Assembly (NCBI RefSeq): GCF_009727055.1
Contig: NC_052350.1
Coordinates: 24,569,330 to 24,633,329, forward strand
Direction of reading: 5' to 3'
DNA from: Benincasa hispida
Lineage: Eukaryota; Streptophyta; Magnoliopsida; Cucurbitales; Cucurbitaceae
Length of the DNA stretch: 64,000 bases
Shown here one piece after another: positions 1 through 12,230 of this stretch; the first letter of the stretch is position 1, and each line of letters begins with the position of its first letter. The notes under the pieces are model-generated. The model did not search any database. It worked only from the letters and a program-made list of their open reading frames with translations, and was not told where the DNA came from. The translations under genes were made by a program, and so were the position numbers.

Positions 1-111
1 AAGTTTCATTCAACATATAAACAACTGACATTAGATTAATCTAGCACTTTTTAAGTGAATTTCAAAATTACTACTACTATTATTACTAATACAATGTTAG
101 ATATTAACTTG

Positions 112-339
112 GGAAATTATTTCAAATGGTAAAACTGTTGAAAATATTTACAAAATATAGCAAAATTTTAGAATTGTCAATGATAGACGCTGATAGAGTT
201 CTATTAGTGCCTATTAATGATATTGATAGACACTGATAGAAGTCTATCAGTATTTATCACGTCTATCATTGATAGTTCTAAAATTTTGTTATATCTTATA
301 AATATTTTAGTTTAGTTTTCTATATTTAAAAATAACCCT
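112..339. mobile_element. Foldback MITE with ~100-bp inverted arms
   Basis: The two halves of this segment are near reverse complements. The left arm (about 131-190) reads into TCAATGATAGACGCTGATAG and the right arm (about 230-310) mirrors it, including the AAAATTTTAGAA stretch. The centre is made of short GATAGACACTGATAGA / TCTATCAGT palindromes. There is no coding capacity. A non-autonomous foldback or MITE element fits; the superfamily is unknown and no clear target duplication was seen. Confidence 0.6.
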
Positions 340-342
340 ATT

Positions 343-664
343 GACTTCTTCTCCTTATTATTATTATCATCATTATTATTCTAATTATTATTATTATTAT
401 TACTATTCCTACTACTACTACTATTATTATTATTACTACTACTACTACTATTATTATTATTATCATCATTATTACTATTGTTGTTGTTATTATTTTTTTA
501 TTACTAATACTATTATTATTATCATTCTACTACTACTACTATCATTATTATTATTACTATTATATTATTACTGTCGTTATTATTATTCTAGTATTATTAT
601 TATTATTATTATTATTTTACTTTACTATTATTATTATACTAATACCATCATCATCATCATCATC
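343..664. repeat. Impure TAT/TAC trinucleotide tract
   Basis: About 320 bp consist almost only of TAT, TAC and CAT triplets on the plus strand. The poly-tyrosine reading frame across it is an artefact of the repeat and not a gene. Confidence 0.9.
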
Positions 665-839
665 TATTAGTACTCTAAAGATTTAATAATTATAATTTAT
701 AAATAAGTAAGTTATGTTCATCAAATTCCTGAACCCAATAGTCTTAAAACTACTTTTAATCATAAGTGTTCTTTATGGAATCTATAGAACCAAACCAAAG
801 GAGCAATTAGAATCACCATCGAGATAAGTAGTTTATCTC

Positions 840-1690
840 ACCCTCTCTCTAAGTGTTTTATGGTAGTGTACATTTGTTATGTTGCATTATTATGTTATTA
901 TTGTTATGTTGCATTACATGTTTAAAACACGTTTCTCTACAAGGGATCTCATGCATTATGTTTGTTCACGATTATGTTAAGATTAAGTTTTAATTAGGTA
1001 TAGATTATGCTTCCAGGGCTGGCAGGGCATGTACGGTTTCACCCCTCTAGGTCCAATCTTACGTTATGTTTATGTTAAGGACTAGAAGGGTATGTATGTT
1101 GCACCCCTCTAGTCCAATCTTATGTCTATGTTAATGGTTGGTGTTGGATGCGACTCTGACCTTCTTGACTGCATGATTTACTAATCATCAGATGAGTTAG
1201 TTTCCATTTAAGTCTACATCTTCCTACTAGGGCAGGAGAACTTACGTTGGAAGTGTAACTGACTACCTCATGTTATGATAGTTTATGTTTTGAGTCCCAA
1301 TCATATGTTATTATGACATGTTGCATGTGATTGTGCATTTGGTCACTCCCTTAAGTGAGAGCTACTTACCGAATATATTATATATTTATCCTATTTTACA
1401 GACTTTGTAGGTAAGGATACAGCGTAGGTGGTATGACTGGACGTCGCTCAAGGGACCAACTCTGAAACTCACTGTTTCGGTCATATGTGCATTTTGTTCC
1501 ACTACGCTAACATTTTATGGATCTTGGTGTTTTGTAAAAAAAAACTTTTTGTAAAGTTTTTCTACTTTAATTAATAAAATCTTAGATATGATCTTTAAAA
1601 AAAAATTACCCAAAACTCATCTCATGATAGAAAACTCTAGGTATGCATGTCGTAGCGGTCGGACCTTGTTATGTAAGGGTCAGGTCGTTA
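840..1690 (+). mobile_element. LTR-like retrotransposon fragment
   Basis: The stretch resembles the 3' part of a long plant LTR. It contains duplicated blocks of about 70 bp (CACCCCTCTAGGTCCAATCTT near 1040 and a similar block near 1105) and ends in GGTCGTTACA at 1681-1690, a common Ty3/gypsy-type LTR terminus. No 5' boundary or target duplication could be fixed and nothing codes. The class is inference from the terminus and composition only. The 664-840 stretch before it shows nothing recognisable. Confidence 0.35.
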
Positions 1691-2432
1691 CAACTTTGTT
1701 CATTTTTGGTAATCATTTGGTTTTTTGTTTTTATTTTTTAAAATTAAGCCTATAAATATTAGTTTCACTTATAGTTTAAAAGTTCGGTCAAAATCTCAAA
1801 ATTTTAAACAAAATTTCTAAATTTTGACAACTCAAAATTTCGATATGGGGGGATTTCAATTTTTCCCCCATTCTCGAAATTTTGATGGACATTTTGATTT
1901 TTTTCAAGTAATTAGGCTCAATGAAAGTTCTTTAAAGTTTATAGACTTGTCTTGATTACATGAATTGTATAGTTTCACATATCAATGTATAATTTCACCA
2001 CAAAATTGAATTTATGTAAGTTTTATTTTCTACTATTCGAATTTTTTATTTCCAAAAAACCAAAATTGAGAAAAATAATAATATATATTTATTTTTTAAC
2101 TTCATTCAAATATTTTTTTTCATTGAATTTTCACATCATTTCACCTCAAAATTGAATTGAAAAGCCTTTATTTTCAAGAAATCAAAATTGAAATAATAAC
2201 ATCATATTTATTTTTAACTTTATTCAAACCTTTTTCCATTGAATTTTTGCATCATTTCACCTCAAAATTTGATTGATGTGAGTTTCTTTTCTTTTTTTTT
2301 TTTTACCATCCAAAGCTTTCATTTCTAAGAATTCAAAATTGATAAAAATGACATATTTATTTTGAATTTCATTCAAACATTTTTCTATTAAATTTTCACA
2401 TCATTTTATCTCAAAATTTAATTGATGGGAGT
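1691..2432. repeat. AT-rich spacer with ~4 degenerate tandem units
   Basis: From about 1985 to 2432 a unit of roughly 115-135 bp recurs about four times. Each unit contains CATTGAATTTTCACATCATTT, CACCTCAAAATTGAATTGA and an AAGAAATCAAAATTGA block. Copies are diverged. The part before 1985 is AT-rich and shows no gene. Confidence 0.5.
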
Positions 2433-5400
2433 TTTGCTTCTTTTACCATCTAAAGTTTTCATTTCCAAGAAAGAGACTTAGAAAACTATGGTCATAAGCA
2501 ATAGTAGTACACAACAAAACTATGGTCAAGTTGCTTCTTTTACCATCTAAAGTTTTCATTTCCAAGAAAAAAGACTTAGAAAACTATGGTCATAAGCAAT
2601 AGTAGTACATAACAAACTATGGTCAAGGTAATTATTCTTACTTAGATTATGATGGTCCTTCAAGACTTGACAATAATGATGTTCAGCCTAACTTTCAATG
2701 AATAGTTATTATCTATTTGGAGGAAGAACATCGACCAATGAGATGTATTCACCAATAAGGTCTATATGTTGGCCATACGAGTCCAATCATTTTCATTTAA
2801 GTAACTATCTTCAACATTTTCAGTATAGGAAGACCTGGAGCAATGTTGTAGTTTCTACCAGAATTATCAAGATTCTGGATTAGATGCTTCAAGGTCATAT
2901 TTTTGTATTTTTTTCCTCTCTTTGAAAAACAAGTTTTTTTTACCCCTTTTATGATGAAAATGATGTAAGCATTGGAAATTTTGGTTGTACAACTATTCTT
3001 ATGCCCCTTATTAAATTCTCACTTTTAAATTTCAACAACCAACCTACCAAATAAATTCACCAAATATTCTCCACCACAAAAAATTGACCCACAAAAATTA
3101 ATTCAACAAAAATTAATTCACAAAAAATTCTCCACATTACAACACTAAAAATTCTCCACCAAAATTTATTTTTTGCAACCCCACAAAAAGTTCACTTCAC
3201 CAAATTATCTCCAGAACGAAAAGTCTTTCGTCAAGTCCAAAACTTGCAATTCGCAAAGTTGTAATTTTGTACACTCCGTAAGAAGATATGTATTTTCATT
3301 TTGTATTGTATTCAATAGTTCGATAATTTCTTTCATGTTAGAATTCATTTGCTTGTATTTATGCTTGTTTGGTTGATTGTTTCTTATTCTTTTTCTAATG
3401 CCATAAAGCCCTTACATTTGAAAGTTTAAAAAAAACATGAAAAAATTCTTTAAAAAATAATTTTTTAAAGGTACCCATCTTCATCGGGTACAAAAGTAAT
3501 TGTTGAAATAAGTTTAAAAAAATTGCGATAAATAATTTTTTAAGATACTCGGCCAGGCTTTACCGAGTACAAAGGAAATTGGTTGAAATCACCCTGTCGA
3601 GCATCACCAGGTACGAAAGAAATTGGTTGAAATCACTCAGTCGGGTGCACTAATCTTCACCGAGTATGGGATAGGAACCGGGCTGGGAACATGGCCTGGT
3701 CGGGGGCTCGGTAGAGGTAACTTTAAACCCGACCGGGCGTATATGGAATATATGTTTACTATTTTTTGGTCTGATGTTGTACCCAGCTAGGTGAACAACT
3801 GGGTTTTTTTTTTTTAGTTTTTTTTTTTTATTTTGCTAATTGTGTCGGGGTTAATTTTTTCTTAATTTTAGGGATGGATTTTCCTATATGGGAATTGTTA
3901 GGTTGTATGTCCTAAAACTCGCAGTTTGCAAAGTTAAACATTTTCTATTATCAATAAAGATATTACTCAACATTTCTTCAATAAAGTTGTTATTGAATTT
4001 ATAAATTTCATTTGTAAAGTCTAAATCCAATAAACTAAGATCCATGGCTATTATATGAATACTTGAACTTTATGCAGATACATAAAGATGGATCAAGTTC
4101 GAGTAAATAGGCAAAATGTTCTATAGTATATGAATAAGGTTGGTGCCTTATTTTGGTAACACTATTGGATGTGGCCCACTCTGTAGTTGTTACAATGGTT
4201 GTAAAAGTGCTATAAACGAAGTGATCCTAATTCGTTCATGTATTGATATGAGGAGTGGGGGTGTCCTATGCAATGAGTTTGTATAAGATTGAACCAAGAA
4301 ATAAGTCACTCTTACTTTATAACGTTGTTTACTGTTTAATACTAACTATTTCGCTTAGATGACCTAGGTAACTCGATCTAATCCTAAGCTAACTATGAAC
4401 TCCTGTTTATTCGGGATTATCCTTAGATTTACATAGGTGAGAGTTGGCTCAACAGCGCCGACTCAATAAGCCTCCCATTTCAGGGGTAAGACTAGGTAGT
4501 TATCTGGGGACATAGGGTGCAAGATGGAATTCATGCCTTCCCGATTTATGGATAGGAGAAATACTAAATCCAGGTCTTGAACAAGGGGCCCCACCCTCTC
4601 ATTGGCCCGAGAGGGATCCGATTTAGTGATTGGATCATAAACCAATTGTTCCTTAGAGGATTAATGGAACTTAAGGAGCAAGATGTAATATCAGGGGTAA
4701 AACAACATATTGACCCAACCGTTATTCCGAACAACCTGTGAAGGATTGACTTACTGATTATGGTTAAATCAAGTGACACAAATATATCTACAATGAGAGG
4801 AGTGCAACTATAGATCTATAGTGTAGTGACTTGATAGTTAACGAATACTGATTAATTTGGTCAAAAGACTTTTAGCCAATTAATCTTAAATCATTGGAGC
4901 TCATGATCTGTAGGTCCATAAGGTCCTTCTACTAGCTCGTAAAACATGAACACCTTGAATTACTAAAATTAAGTGAATTTGGAATGATTTCAATTTGAAT
5001 TGTTCAAATTGAATTTCAATTTGAAAATGTTGAAATTAAAATTAGGGTTTGAATTTGAATAAATTCTAATTCAAATTAGGGTTTGTATAATTATATTTGA
5101 TCTGATTAATGTGAACCCCGGAATCCATTTTCCCTTTCATAGCAGGAAATAAAAGAGATTAACTAAGGATGAGTTAAATCCTAAGACAAAGAGTAGGAAA
5201 ATTTCTAAGTGATAAAAAGAATTTGTTAAATACTTTGGAAATAAGCCATAACTAGTGAAGATTTGGCTAAGTATAACCATGCAGTGGAAGCTAAAGTGAA
5301 AGTAACTAAGTGTTGGACTATTCGTTGATGTAGTGCCATGTGTTGGCCATAAAGTCTTGAGAGGTTACTTGGGCATGGAGAGAGATTGAAGTAGGGCCAA

Positions 5401-6473
5401 GAATAATGCATGTGGCAGCCACTGCTTTTGGAGGTTAGATCAACACATGGGGTGTGACGGCTACGATGGATGCATTGGACACGATGGTATGCGTATATGC
5501 GGCCGACGGAAATGCATTGGTAGTTTACGGTAATGTGAGGGCATGCGGTGCAAGGGCATGCAGTGATGCGAGGATATGGGATGACATGGTGCGAGGCATG
5601 TGTCGATGGATGGCATGCAGCGATAGAGGCATGCAACGATGGAGGCGGACGCGATGGATGCGTTGGACGCGAGAGTATGCGGCTGATGTCGAAGGGATGC
5701 GTTGATGACATGCACGCGCTGCTATGCAATGATGTCATGTGATCGTGCTATGCGTTGATGACATGTGTGTGGTGCTATGCGTTGATGTCATGCAACGGAG
5801 CTATGCATTGATGATATGCGTGCGGTGCTATGCCTTAACGACATGCTCGTGGTGCTATGCGTTGATGGTCTACGGTGGTCTTACTACGCGAAAGTGTGCG
5901 ACCGAGGGCATGCAGTGGAGCAGCCTACGGTATGCGACCGAAGGTATGCGGCTGATGGTGTGCGTGTAAGCGGCCGAGGGAATGCGTTGGTAGTAAGCGA
6001 TGGCGTGCAACGATGGATGTGATGGATACGGTGGATGCGGTAGCCTTGATAAGGTGTGAACCCCGAATCCCAATTTTATACTCAAGTGTGTTTTCTTATT
6101 TAAATTGTCTTAATTTTTCACTTAATTGTGTGTCCCTATTTAAATTTGTATAAATAAGTTGAGTAGGTTGATGAGAAAGTTAGTGTGAAATGGTGAAGAA
6201 GGAATGGGGATTTGAAAAGAAAAATATGGACATTGAGTTTGGAAAATTTAGAAAAAATTGGCTAAGTATGGAATAATATGAAGATTGAGTTTAGAAAATT
6301 CGGGGAAGAATACGGCTAAGTATGAAAAATTAGGTGAAGTACAGAGTAAGGAATTAAGAAAAAATATAGAAAATATTATTTTGGAATTATTCTGGAAGAT
6401 CCATGTAAAAATATCATTTGGTGAGTAAACGGGTAAAAAAATATACGGGGAACATTTGTCACAGTAGCTAAAG

Positions 6474-6742
6474 ATGGAGAGAGCGAGATTAGAGAGAAAA
6501 TTTGGAGAGAAAGATAGGTGGAGAGAGCGAGATTGGAGAGAAAGTTGGAGAGAGTGAGAGTTGAGAGTGCAAGATTTTGAGCGAGAAAGTGGGAGAGAGC
6601 GAGAGTGGAAAGAGCGGGACCAGGGAGAAAGTGGGAGAGAGCAAGATTTTGAGCTAGAAAGTTGAAGAGAGCGAGAGTGGAGAGAGCGAGATTTTGAACG
6701 AGAAAGTGGGAGAGAGCAAGAGTGGAGAGAGCGAGAGTAGCC
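6474..6742. repeat. Purine-rich GAGAGAGCGAGA minisatellite in LTR B
   Basis: The plus strand is nearly pure purine, built from variants of GAGAGAGCGAGA and GAGAAAGTGGGAGAGAG. The minus-strand serine/leucine-rich frame across it comes from the repeat. Confidence 0.75.
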
Positions 6743-7098
6743 CGGGCGTCAGCCACGCCTTGTCCGGTGCTGCATTCAAACGTTACGCCCACGCCTCACC
6801 TATGCATTGAACGGCCGAGCAAGCTTCTGGGCGATGTATTTGGACGCGTTGGGGTGGATTATGCATTTAAAAACCCGATTTGAATACAAACAAAGCTTGA
6901 AGACGTAAGGGTAAATGTCAACTAAAATTTAGGTGTCCGATTAAGAGAAATTCTTAAATCCTAAGAAATTGTGTTGGATGCGTTTGGGAAGAACACATTG
7001 AACCAAGGTGAAGTCAGCTTACGTTGATAAGGGGAGGATTAAACATTTGGCCATGCAACTAAGTAGGTGCTATCAATCCCACGAGCAATTTGAACGCC

Positions 7099-7106
7099 TA
7101 TAAATA
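7099..7106 (+). promoter_or_regulatory. TATA box of LTR B (putative)
   Basis: TATAAATA in the context CGCCTATAAATAGGGAG lies about 1.05 kb into the LTR. The same context occurs at the equivalent place in LTR C, which supports a conserved LTR promoter. Confidence 0.55.
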
Positions 7107-7825
7107 GGGAGTTGGGATTTCATTTTCAAATCACATAAAAATCATAAATTTCGTAGAGAAAGTAGAGGGCAGTGAGGGTTCAGAGGAATGTGTCAATTTT
7201 GGACGAGGAGATCGTCCAATCTACTCGTGCGTTTGGAGTGATTTCAAAGCCATCTGAAAGCTCTGGAAGTCTAGTTCTCAGAGTAGGGCTGCCGGAGGAA
7301 AATGCTCAAAGGAACTGGGCTGGAGGTTGAAAAAAATGCAGAAGGGTCAGATTGTTAGATTAGTATGGGCCAGTCTTGAAGATTTTGAGATTCCGGCCAA
7401 AACCACGAGAAATTATGAGCTGAACGTTTAGGGTAAGATTCCTAAGACATTTTAGAATAAGTTTGTAGAAGGAAGTATTTTCAAATAAGGTTCAGAACTA
7501 TGAGTAATCTAAGTTGTAAGTTGAATTTGGATTTTAGGGGTGAAAAAGGAACTTGAGGAGCTACTAGTGTGAAAAGTTCCTAAGAATTCGAGGTGAGTGA
7601 CTAAAATTTTTTCAAACTAAAACGTTTCTAAACTGTTTTGATTACAAAATTTACAGAAAGCATGTTTACGAAAATAATTCTCATGCCTACTAGTTTTATA
7701 AAGTGGTTTCCATCTAGCATGCGTTACCATCTTTAAAGCCATGTTGTATATGTGTTATATTGTACGTGCTTTAAAGAGAAAAGTTGTTTATAAATAGTGT
7801 TGGTAAAATGCTATATCGAAGTACA

Positions 7826-7985
7826 AGAAGAAGGCATCCACCCAACTAGATATTGAAGTACAAGGAGAAGGTATTTATTGGTACTAAAGTATGTTTGAGA
7901 AGGTACCAAACCAACAGGATACTGAAGTGCGTTGGAGAAGGTATCTTAGTAGCTCAATACTGAAGTACAAGGAGAAGGTATTTGA
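7826..7985 (+). repeat. ~55-bp tandem repeat in LTR B
   Basis: Three to four diverged units contain GAAGTACAAGGAGAAGGTAT with TACTGAAGT variants. They are internal to the LTR and have no coding sense. Confidence 0.55.
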
Positions 7986-9225
7986 GCAATAGTACCTAAT
8001 GTGGCCACAGGTGAATAAAGTTAGAGATTAAGTAAAAGGGTTCTCTCTGGACTAGTAGTTGGTGTTGCGATTATTTTACCAGTTATACAGTACTTTGATT
8101 TGAGAAATGATTTTACTGTTTTATGTTTAAAACAGTTTTATATACATTATGCTTGGAAATTATTTATACTGCATTAAATTATATTTCAGAAAAAACTATC
8201 TTCTTAAATTATGCATGAGAATTTACTATGTTTTCTTGGTCACTCACTGGGCATAAGCTCACCCCGTTTTCAAATGTTTTTGTTTCTCCCCCCCTCCCAG
8301 GTAGCGGTCAAATCCTCTGAAGATAGCTTAGTATCTGCTTTGCCACTAAAGAACGAAAAGACTTGTAACCGTTTGCTAGATGGTTACTGTTAATGTTGTA
8401 CACATGTTACTATTGTTCATATAGGGACTAGGGTGTGTGGGTTTTGGGACTTGTAAATCTAATGTTGTAAATACTCTAAACATATTAAGTTTCTAAGTTA
8501 ATAAATTGTGGGCCTACAGCCATCCCGTTGCATATAATTTGTATTTGGTATCAGAGTTATTCTGCAAGAGTTTTAGGCAGTAAATGTCAGCCTAAGAGTT
8601 GATAACTGCTGCAGTCACGCCCTTCTCTAGGCTAAGAGGGTGATTTGGGGCGGGGTGTGACATAAGGTATAAGCTATGCGATGTAACGAGCTAGGAAGGA
8701 CGCATAGTGATTTGCCCTTCCGTTGTTAAGGTTTGCTGTAACAAGGTAAATAAGGTGGGTTGCATTGGTTATAAGAGATACGATGATGTTGAGTTGAGAA
8801 CCAAGTTGACCCAAGAGTTGCTATACGTTGGTGATATGCTATGCATTAGATATCCGAGGCTAGTAGTATGCGCTGAAAGGGGTGTTGGTCATCATCCTAA
8901 TTGAACGCATATTGAGTTGGATTGATGCATATGAAGGATGAACACATATGAAGGACGTCTTCCAGACATGTGGCTTGCTAGGATGGAGTCTTAGGCCTTA
9001 AGGAAATGAGGTGGATGCACGAGTAGACTTGCAAAGTTAAGCCTCAATCATTGGCTATGGAAGAGAAGACACTTAAGATTGCATTGATACAAGGATTGCA
9101 TTAATGGTGTGAGGTGAAGACACCTCAAGAAGGAGGTGGAAAAGGCTGGAAGTTGGCAGATGCTAAGGAAAACACTTGGATGTGGCCAAAAGAGGAGGTG
9201 TCGGGCAAAGAAGATGTTGAATGCT

Positions 9226-9233
9226 TATAAAAG
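9226..9233 (+). promoter_or_regulatory. TATA box of LTR A (putative)
   Basis: TATAAAAG in the context ATGCTTATAAAAGGGGG occupies the place corresponding to the TATA boxes of LTRs B and C. Confidence 0.45.
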
Positions 9234-11754
9234 GGGGCGAATGCCTCACTTCGACCCACACATCAGTTAAGTACTTGAAAACCACAAAGAAAGGGAAAAA
9301 TAAGAGATACTCAGAGAAGGGAAAGTAGTGCTCGGTTGGAGGTGCAAGCAAAGGCGCAAAGGGAGCAGGGTCGTACGGGCAGACGCATACGCTAACTTCA
9401 AACAAGAAGTTTTTTCAAACTACTTGTGCAAATCAGGTGATTTTTTAACCAAAAGTTTCTAGATTAAGTGTAGTTTCAGTGTGAGGGCTCAACGCAATTC
9501 TAACTTTAAGGCTGTCAAATTCAAGGAAACCCATGAGATGCTCACCAGTGAGGAGACAGTCGGGCCAGGAGGAATAAACTTGAGACTCTAAACTTTTTCC
9601 AAGGAATTTCGAGGCGAAACTTTAAGATATTATAGTTAAGACATTTTCACACATTTTTTAAGAGGGAAATGTCTTGAGATAAGGCCAAAAGCATTATTAA
9701 TCTAAGCTTAAAATTAAACCTGAAATAGGGTCTAACGGTGGAACAAGGGAAACCAGGTGAACTGCAAAGAAAGTTCTCAACAAATCACTGTGAGTGGTTT
9801 CTTCCTTTATTCTTTTAAACATATTGTGAATTAATATGTTGTAGGTTATGCTATGAGATATGTATGACGTTGGGATAGTTAGAAGGTCTAGGGATCTAGA
9901 ACCTGAGCCCATAATGGATCCTTACAGGATGGTCAGGGGACCGAGGAGTCTAGTGCCTGAGCCTGTGGGACAGAGAAACCTTGAAATGGGATGGTCAAAG
10001 GGCCGACAAACCTAGCTTCTGAGCCCATGAAAGGGAGAACTATGTGCACATAGATTGATATTTTAGTTATGATATGTTAACCATCTACCGTGTGTGTAGG
10101 TGGGTTTGTGAAAGCTTCATGATATAGTGGGGGTTCGCCTGAAAACCTCGTGATAATGTTTCTGGAAGACTTGTATTTATTTTACCTCACTAAGCTTTGT
10201 AAAGCTCATGGTTTGTCTCTATGTTTATCTTGCAGGTAGCTGACGAGTCCAGGTTGCGATGTTGGTTAAGATCTGCCACAAATTTAGAAATTGTACTAAA
10301 TGAGATTGGATGTCGGGATAGGGTTTTTCATGTAAATGTAACTTGAGTTTGTAAATTAGTTTCTAATAAAAGCATGTAATACTTTCCCCTGCTATTATAA
10401 GTAAGGTTATTAAAAGAAACTAGTAGGTTAAACAAAGTAGCATCAGTTAAGATCATGCCTCACCTCGGGCTCAGGAGTGCGGGCTTGGGGCGGGGTGCGA
10501 CAATTAACATTTAATTTATTGAAATTAAACGAAATTGGAGAGTTTATAATATTTTATTGATTCAAATATTAATTACATGAATAGAATTCATATCTAAAAT
10601 TAGGTGTGTGATTAATTTAATATTTGATATTAAATAAATTAATTAATTAAAAAGCAAATTAATTTTTAATTTTAAATTCAATTTAAGAAATTCAATTTTG
10701 GTGTTTTAGATTTATTTAATTATGAATTAATTAAATCAAATTTTAGTTAATTTAAGAATTAATTGAAATTTGAATTAAGAATTGAAAATTGAAAATTTGA
10801 AAAATTGGTTTTAGTAGGTTTTTCCCACATTAAACCAAGTAGGTGGTGTTTCCTCCATATTCAATCCACCTAGCCACTTAAATTTGTAATTTAGAGATGG
10901 CATGAATGAGATTCATCAGTGCTTGCATGTTGGAAGTGGATAAAACTCCTGAATTTTATGAATCGAGAGAGATTTTGATGACAAAAAATAGTTTCTACAA
11001 AACATCTTCTTCTTCCTCTCAAAATCCAGAAATTCCCTTCACTAATTCACTCAATTTGGAGTTCCATCACTCAAATTCAAGGCTGAGAATAGTAGATAAG
11101 ATCTCTTGGTGGTTCACTGTCAAATTGAAGCTGAAATCGTGTGAAGGAACAGCTTGGAATTGGAAGAATGCATCAAAAGTATGTACATTTGAAACCCTCT
11201 TCAGTTTTCCTGTTGAAGCATGCTTTTAGAACTCAAATTAAATATAATTAGAGTGCTTATTGATTCTGTTTGCTTCTGTTGCATCTTAGTATATCCTATC
11301 AGGAACAACTTGAAAGGGCGTAGGAAAATGATCATTAGGATGAATCTTCATTTCCAATTCCATTATAACCTACATTTTTCATCAAATAGGTAAATTAAAA
11401 GTCAACACAATACAACACATTGAGTTAGAATATCTACACAAAAAAAAAAAGAAAAAAATCTAATGTAAGTTACGGTTTTTTTTCCCGGCCCCATACCCCG
11501 TCAGGCCCAAGACCAAGCCAAAAAACAATAGCTAGCTTTGAAGATTGCCCAGTCCCACTCCTTCTCAGTCCCGAGTCACCCAATCCCACCCTCTAATGTT
11601 ATTGATTTTTGGCCCGGCCCCATACTTGGTTGGGCCCGGGACCAGGCCAAAAAAAAGTAGCTAGCTATGAAGACTGCCCAATCCAACCCTTTTCTACCTC
11701 ATCTCGCCCCGTCCCGTCCGTTATACCTATGAATGATTACCATCTAAAAGTGTG

Positions 11755-12230
11755 GGTTTTCTTGACTAAATTTAGAATTAATTAATTAATTTAATTAATA
11801 TATGAAAATCAAATTTAGAATTTAGAGTATTATATTAAAATTTAAATTGTAATATCTGAATTTGACTATTCCAGTTTCATAAATTAAGTAATTATTTTTT
11901 GAAATATAAAGTGATTTTCTAGAAAAGAATATATATATATATATATATAATTTTTAATTTAGTTTAATAAATTAATTTTTTTATATATATACACACATTT
12001 ATTTGCAATTAAAACTATTAACTCATTAATAAATTATATGTAGATAATTAATTATCATTATGGTTAATATTTAATGAGATTATTTTTTTAATAATTGTTA
12101 TTAGATTATCACTGATTAATTAATTATAATTCATTAATTTTAATCACAAAAAGTTATATACATTTTCTCAAACTAATTTTTATTGTTTTATTAATTGATA
12201 AATCATAATTATATAAAGTCATCAAATTGT
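11755..12230 (+). repeat. Segment X, copy 1, left part
   Basis: This AT-rich stretch starts TGGGTTTTCTTGACTAAATT, holds a short AT dinucleotide run near 11929-11949, and matches 21287-21789 closely. It continues after LTR E at 14384-14588, which matches 34259-34457. X is therefore a duplicated unit of about 0.7 kb. Nothing in it codes. Confidence 0.65.

Larger units (their letters stand above)
6055..8662 (+). mobile_element. Solo LTR B (long LTR, 2.6 kb, nested in A)
   Basis: It starts TGTGAACCCCGAATCCC and ends GGGGCGGGGTGTGACA, with perfect target duplications TAAGG at 6050-6054 and 8663-8667. It is related to LTRs A and C and is 2,608 bp long. Inside are a purine-rich GAGAGAGCGAGA minisatellite (about 6474-6742), a TATA box near 7099, an imperfect ~55-bp tandem repeat with GAAGTACAAGGAGAAGGTA (about 7826-7985), and a tRNA-Met primer-site-like motif near 8546. 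No coding region is credible. Confidence 0.92.
5110..10502 (+). mobile_element. Solo LTR A (long LTR, ~2.8 kb, nested in D)
   Basis: It starts TGTGAACCCCGG and ends GGGGCGGGGTGCGACA. Perfect target duplications ATTAA lie at 5105-5109 and 10503-10507, inside LTR D. Its own sequence is 5110-6054 plus 8668-10502 (about 2,780 bp), interrupted by LTR B. It contains a TATA-like box near 9226, imperfect repeats of CTATGCGTTGATGACATG (about 5700-5860) and ~60-bp CCTGAGCCCAT-type repeats (about 9890-10040). A length of 2.6-2.9 kb is typical of some Ty3/gypsy (Del/Tekay-like) LTRs; that lineage is inference. Confidence 0.9.
3896..11301 (+). mobile_element. Solo LTR D (copia-type, ~2.0 kb, carries nested LTRs)
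   Basis: It starts TGTTAGGTTGTATGTCC and ends TATCCTATCA. It interrupts repeat P exactly where copy 2 reads through (around 18165-18175). The flanks are GGAAT (3891-3895) and GGAAC (11302-11306), one mismatch from a perfect 5-bp target duplication. Without the nested insert its length is about 2,008 bp (3896-5109 plus 10508-11301). No internal gag or pol is present, so it is a solo LTR left by recombination. The short frames inside have no recognisable product. Confidence 0.85.
2425..11722 (+). repeat. Repeat P, copy 1 (interrupted by LTR nest)
   Basis: The pieces 2425-3895 and 11302-11722 together match 14682-15805 plus 17926-18552 and were contiguous before LTR D inserted. Shared landmarks are ACTATGGTCATAAGCAATAG, a partly open reading frame around 2698-2883 that matches one in copy 2, three CCGGTCGGG / CCGGGTAC motif units, and GC-rich palindromic units ending TTTTTTGGCCCGG...CCGGGCCAAAAAA. 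The left edge carries a ~95-bp tandem duplication (about 2434-2530 and 2530-2627). It is probably a DNA-transposon derivative; no terminal repeats were defined. Confidence 0.6.

Noticed and set aside
341..670. Open frame rich in tyrosine
   Set aside because: It is the translation of a TAT/TAC trinucleotide tract and has no other protein character.
5226..6085. Several overlapping frames on both strands
   Set aside because: They lie inside LTR A or at its junction with LTR B, overlap in many frames, and reflect GC-richer repeats of the GCGTTGATG type.
6376..6792. 138-codon minus-strand frame with ALSTLALSHFL repeats
   Set aside because: It is the complement of the GAGAGAGCGAGA minisatellite in LTR B.
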